Position numbers and translations under genes: made by a program. From the NCBI GenBank assembly GCA_021851465.1, contig JAJZDL010000051.1, positions 1-14,163 of the forward strand: 14,163 nucleotides of DNA, given 5' to 3'. Below, in pieces: positions 11,501 to 14,163 of this stretch (positions are counted from its first letter, which is position 1; the number at the start of each line of letters is the position of its first letter). The notes below the pieces were generated by a model that saw nothing but the letters and a program-made list of their open reading frames with translations, made no database searches and had not been told where the DNA came from. The DNA comes from Acidobacteriota bacterium. GTDB taxonomy: Bacteria; Acidobacteriota; Terriglobia; Terriglobales; Acidobacteriaceae.

Positions 11501-13576
11501 CTAAATGCGTTGAAAGGCGCGTTGGATGTCTTTATGGGAATATCGCAGGGCGATTGGCCGTCCGTGCGGGCAACTGGTGGGGTGCTCGGTCTTGGCCAAC
11601 TCCGCGAGGAGCCATGCGATCTTGACGGGATCGAGCGGCATGTTGACCTTGATGGCGGCGTGGCAGGCGATGGAGGCGGCGATGCGGTGGCGGCGGGCCT
11701 CTGCGTTCTCGGCCTGCTGCTCGCGTTCGGGGACGGCGAGGACCTCTTCGAGCATTCGCTCCAGCTCGCGACCTTCGAGGCCGACGGGCGCGGCCTTGAT
11801 GGCGAGAGTGCGCGGGCCGAAGGGCTCGGCCTCGAATCCGTTGAGGTCGAGTTCTTGCGCGATGGCGGCGAAGGAGACCATCTGTGCGGGGAGGAGATCG
11901 ACCAGCAAGGGCATCAGGAGGCGCTGGCGCTGGACCTGCTCGACTTGGCGGGCGCGCAGGATCTTCTCGAAGAGGACGCGCTCGTGGGCGACGTGCTGGT
12001 CGACGATCCAGAGGCCGTCTTCGTTGGCAGCGAGGATGAAGGAGTTGCGCAACTGGCCCAGCGGCTTGAGTGTGGCGAGGGCGTTGAGGGTTGCGCCGTC
12101 GGAGGGCTGCGGGCCGCCTTCCGGCGTGGAGGCTGCGCGTACGCCATCTGCGTCGAGGCCCGCCGCGCCGCTCGTGTCGGCGGCCACTGAAAATTCACTG
12201 CCGCAGGATAAAGCTGCGCGCGCGGTGTCTTGTTCGCCGTCGTGTCCCACGGCGATGCCCCGGTCGCTGAAGGCGAAGCGTCCGGTGGATGGGGGGACGC
12301 GCGGAGGTTGCAGATTGAAATCGGCTGTGTCCTCGGCGGAGGGTGCGCCCTCGGACTCGGCGGCGATGTTGGAATCGACTGCACGGGGAGAGAAGACGGT
12401 GTCGGATGGTGCACCAGGCATGGGGCTGACATCGAGCAGCAGCGAGGATCTGGCCTGTGAGATGTCGAAACCGCCGTGCAGCGCGCCGAGGGCGGTGGTG
12501 AAGCTGGCAGCGGGACGGGCGGCCATGAGGGCGGTGCGGACGGAGTCGCGGATGAAGTCGTGGACGAAGGCCGACTGGCGGAAGCGCACCTCGGTCTTGG
12601 CGGGATGGACGTTGACATCGACCTCCTGCGGCGGCATATCGAGGAAGAGCAGGACGACTGGGAAGGAGGTGGGTGGAATGATGTTGCGATAGGCCTCGGC
12701 AAGCGCGTGCAGGACGACGCGGTCGCGCACCAGGCGGTGGTTGACGAAGACGTAGACGGAGTTGCGGTTGAGCTTTTGCAGCTCGGGCTTGGAGACGAAG
12801 CCGGAGAGACGGAGGAAGCCGGGCTCAGGTGGTGCGTAGTCGGCGTCGCGCCTCCAGGGCGGAGGTTCTGGCAGTCCGGCGCGGCTGAAGTCGATCTCGG
12901 CGGCGGAGGGAAGCATAAGGGCGGCGGTCTCGCGGCCGAATATCTGGAAGAGGCGGTCGCCGGGCGTTGCGACCGCGGGCGCGACGAGCAGGGCTTGAGA
13001 GGTGGAGTGCAGCTCGAAGTGGTGCGATGGGTGGGCGAGGGCGTAGTGGGTGACGAGGGCGGCGATGTGGCCGAGCTCGGTGGATTCGGAGCGGAGGAAC
13101 TTGCGGCGGGCTGGAGTGTTGAAGAAGAGGTCGCGGACGGCGATGGCGGTACCGACGGGCAAGCCAGCTTCTTCGACGCGAAGGATCTTGCCACCGGCGA
13201 TCTCGATGAGTGTTCCCGCTTCGTCTTCGGCGGCACGCGTCTCCAGAGTGAGGCGGGCGACGCTGGCGATGGAGGGAAGCGCCTCGCCGCGGAAGCCGAG
13301 GGTTCGGATGGCGAGGAGGTCGTCGGAGCTGCGCAGCTTGGAGGTGGCGTGGCGCTCGAAGGCGAGCAGGGCGTCGTCGCGCACCATGCCGCATCCGTCA
13401 TCGACGATGCGGATGAGCTTGCGCCCACCGGCCTCGATCTCGATGCGGATGCGGGTGGCGCCAGCGTCGAGGGAGTTCTCCAGCAGCTCCTTGACGACGG
13501 AGGCGGGACGTTCGACGACCTCGCCGGCGGCGATCTGGTTGGCCACCTGGTCGGAGAGAATGCGGATGCGTCCCAT
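11501..13576 (-). CDS. mutL: DNA mismatch repair protein MutL
   Basis: The 691-residue protein is the GHKL ATPase that links MutS mismatch recognition to strand incision. N-terminal ATPase motifs are complete: NQIAAGEVVERPASVVKELL with ENSLDAGAT (catalytic E30, Mg-binding N34), DDGCGM (59-64), ATSKL and GFRGEAL (94-100). A variable linker (about 350-500) separates the C-terminal domain. The endonuclease metal site reads DQHVAHERVLFE (526-537), the DQHA(x)2E(x)4E pattern with Val for Ala. ACHAAIKVNMPL (637-648) and CPHGRP (669-674) are also present. It should therefore be the nicking type found in bacteria without MutH. The ATG at 13576 is fixed by homology. The open frame continues to 14149 only as antisense of the DUF507 genes. 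mutS is not in the window. Confidence 0.97.
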   Translation of the reverse strand: MGRIRILSDQVANQIAAGEVVERPASVVKELLENSLDAGATRIRIEIEAGGRKLIRIVDDGCGMVRDDALLAFERHATSKLRSSDDLLAIRTLGFRGEALPSIASVARLTLETRAAEDEAGTLIEIAGGKILRVEEAGLPVGTAIAVRDLFFNTPARRKFLRSESTELGHIAALVTHYALAHPSHHFELHSTSQALLVAPAVATPGDRLFQIFGRETAALMLPSAAEIDFSRAGLPEPPPWRRDADYAPPEPGFLRLSGFVSKPELQKLNRNSVYVFVNHRLVRDRVVLHALAEAYRNIIPPTSFPVVLLFLDMPPQEVDVNVHPAKTEVRFRQSAFVHDFIRDSVRTALMAARPAASFTTALGALHGGFDISQARSSLLLDVSPMPGAPSDTVFSPRAVDSNIAAESEGAPSAEDTADFNLQPPRVPPSTGRFAFSDRGIAVGHDGEQDTARAALSCGSEFSVAADTSGAAGLDADGVRAASTPEGGPQPSDGATLNALATLKPLGQLRNSFILAANEDGLWIVDQHVAHERVLFEKILRARQVEQVQRQRLLMPLLVDLLPAQMVSFAAIAQELDLNGFEAEPFGPRTLAIKAAPVGLEGRELERMLEEVLAVPEREQQAENAEARRHRIAASIACHAAIKVNMPLDPVKIAWLLAELAKTEHPTSCPHGRPIALRYSHKDIQRAFQRI

Positions 13577-13582
13577 GGGACG

Positions 13583-13588
13583 ATTGTA
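13583..13588 (-). promoter_or_regulatory. Candidate -10 element of mutL, leaderless spacing
   Basis: On the minus strand TACAAT (five of six to consensus) is followed by CGTCCC and then the mutL ATG. A start of transcription seven bases past the -10 would fall on the A of ATG. No ribosome site is visible between them, which fits a leaderless message. A matching -35 is not evident. The rest of the 135-bp divergent gap (13589-13711) shows only a weak TATTCT at 13695-13700 facing the DUF507 gene. Confidence 0.45.
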
Positions 13589-13711
13589 GAGCGGCGAAGG
13601 TTTCTCGCTCAGAAAATCGGTGGGCCGAAGCTGGAAGCAGGTTGTCCGCATGATTTCACGGACTGTCCGGCTCGAAGCGAAGGGCCGACTGGTGTATTCT
13701 GAAGCGAAGCG

Positions 13712-13990
13712 ATGATCTTCTCTAGAGAATATGTTGGGTACCTGGCGCGCCAGACGGTGAAGCACCTTGTGGACGCGAAGACGATCGAGACGGCGAAGCC
13801 CGCGGTCTTGAATGAGCGTGTGGCTGCGGCGATGGTGGACGAGCTGGCGCTGGAAGACCGCATCAACGAGGAGGTGCGCGCGATCCTGGAGGCGTTCCAG
13901 GAGGACATGCTGCGCACCGGGGCGAACTACCAGGAGATGTTCAAGAAGGTGAAGAACGAGCTGGCGCGCAAGTACAAGGCGGTGCTGTGA
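13712..13990 (+). CDS. DUF507 family protein, first copy
   Basis: The 92-residue all-helical protein begins MIFSREYVGYLARQTVKHLV, has an acidic middle (VDELALEDRINEEVRAILE) and ends YQEMFKKVKNELARKYKAVL. This matches the DUF507 pattern: R-S-x-(Y/V)-x-x-L-A at the start, E-R-(I/V)-x-E-V-R-x-I-L in the middle, and a basic C-terminal helix. The function is unknown. It is divergent from mutL. Its ribosome site is weak (GAAGCGAAGCG). The stop overlaps the next gene's GTG start in GTGA, so the two copies are probably co-translated. Confidence 0.85.
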   Translation: MIFSREYVGYLARQTVKHLVDAKTIETAKPAVLNERVAAAMVDELALEDRINEEVRAILEAFQEDMLRTGANYQEMFKKVKNELARKYKAVL

Positions 13991-14163
13991 GGATATCGAA
14001 CGACAAGGTGAACAAGCTGGCGCACACCGTGGCGGACACGCTGGCGGAGATGAACGAGTGCGACTTTCTGGAAGACCGCAACACGATCCGGCAGGAGGCG
14101 CGCAAGGCGCTGGAGAAACTGTTGGCGGAGGAGACGAAGCTGGATGCAAACGCGCGGCAGAAG
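13987..14163 (+). CDS. DUF507 family protein, second copy (runs off the right edge)
   Basis: The GTG at 13987 overlaps the first copy's TGA (GTGA at 13987-13990). The 59 codons in the window read VRISNDKVNKLAHTVADTLA, then EMNECDFLEDRNTIRQEARK, then a Lys/Glu-rich helix, with no stop before the window ends. It has the DUF507 architecture of an R-(I/L)-S-x-x-(K/R)-V start followed by F(L)-x-D-x-N-x-(I/V)-R-x-E-(A/I)-R. It is therefore a tandem paralogue with low sequence identity to the first copy. The stop lies outside the window. Confidence 0.8.
   Translation, partial: MRISNDKVNKLAHTVADTLAEMNECDFLEDRNTIRQEARKALEKLLAEETKLDANARQK

Noticed and set aside
12476..13702. 408-codon plus-strand ORF opposite mutL
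   Set aside because: Gly/Glu/Val/Asp-rich antisense reading typical of high-G+C genes; mutL on the other strand has complete family motifs.
13577..14149. 191-residue N-terminal extension of MutL in the same open frame
   Set aside because: MutL homology starts at the ATG at 13576; the extension is antisense to two convincing DUF507 genes and has a composition typical of G+C-rich shadow frames.
1..14163. CRISPR arrays, tRNA or rRNA genes, phage genes
   Set aside because: No regularly spaced direct repeats, no tRNA-like cloverleaf sequence and no phage-type proteins were recognised on either strand.

Overview
The window is high-G+C bacterial DNA that most likely comes from an Acidobacteriota genome (class Terriglobia, the Granulicella/Edaphobacter/Terriglobus group). 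This is an inference. It rests on a Bacillus-type sdhC-A-B operon, intergenic palindromes of the GATTC...GAATGAC and GGCACGG...CCGTGCC kinds that litter those genomes, and an HslV whose catalytic Thr lies behind a long N-terminal stretch. The content is mostly core housekeeping, with a few accessory or unexplained pieces.

Layout, left to right. Positions 1-676 (minus strand) hold a compact gene string running off the left edge: a monothiol thioredoxin-like protein, a 28-codon ORF with a strong ribosome site, a small protein, and the overlapping start of a probable nucleotidyltransferase. hslV (716-1369, minus) lies upstream of that string. Directly behind hslV's ribosome site is a decayed plus-strand IS30-type transposase C-terminus (1381-1647). 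Positions 1703-5821 (minus) are the succinate dehydrogenase/fumarate reductase operon in the order sdhC, a small two-helix membrane ORF, sdhA, sdhB. Its two long internal gaps (2474-2725 and 4817-5041) are mosaics of palindromic repeats. A good sigma70-type promoter and a palindrome precede sdhC. rdgB (5980-6603, minus) is next, divergent by only 28 bp from an exported protein (6632-7660, plus). A cold-shock protein (7799-7999, minus) follows, with a promoter and a leader of about 100 nt.

The right third is minus-strand: mutL (13576-11501), then a large protein with a winged-helix-like N-terminal half and a basic, apparently disordered tail of nearly 400 residues (down to 9033), then cmk (9033-8233). 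The last two are joined by a TGATG stop/start overlap. Divergent from mutL are two tandem DUF507 genes (13712 to the right edge), joined by a GTGA overlap.

How the genes work together. SdhCAB is a membrane quinone-linked complex of the citrate cycle. HslV, RdgB, MutL and Cmk serve protein quality control, nucleotide-pool cleaning, mismatch repair and pyrimidine nucleotide supply. I did not find a clearly new multi-gene system. The items most worth checking are the basic-tail winged-helix protein coupled to cmk, the A+T-rich membrane ORF inside the sdh operon, the repeat mosaic around it, and -10 hexamers exactly six bases before two start codons.
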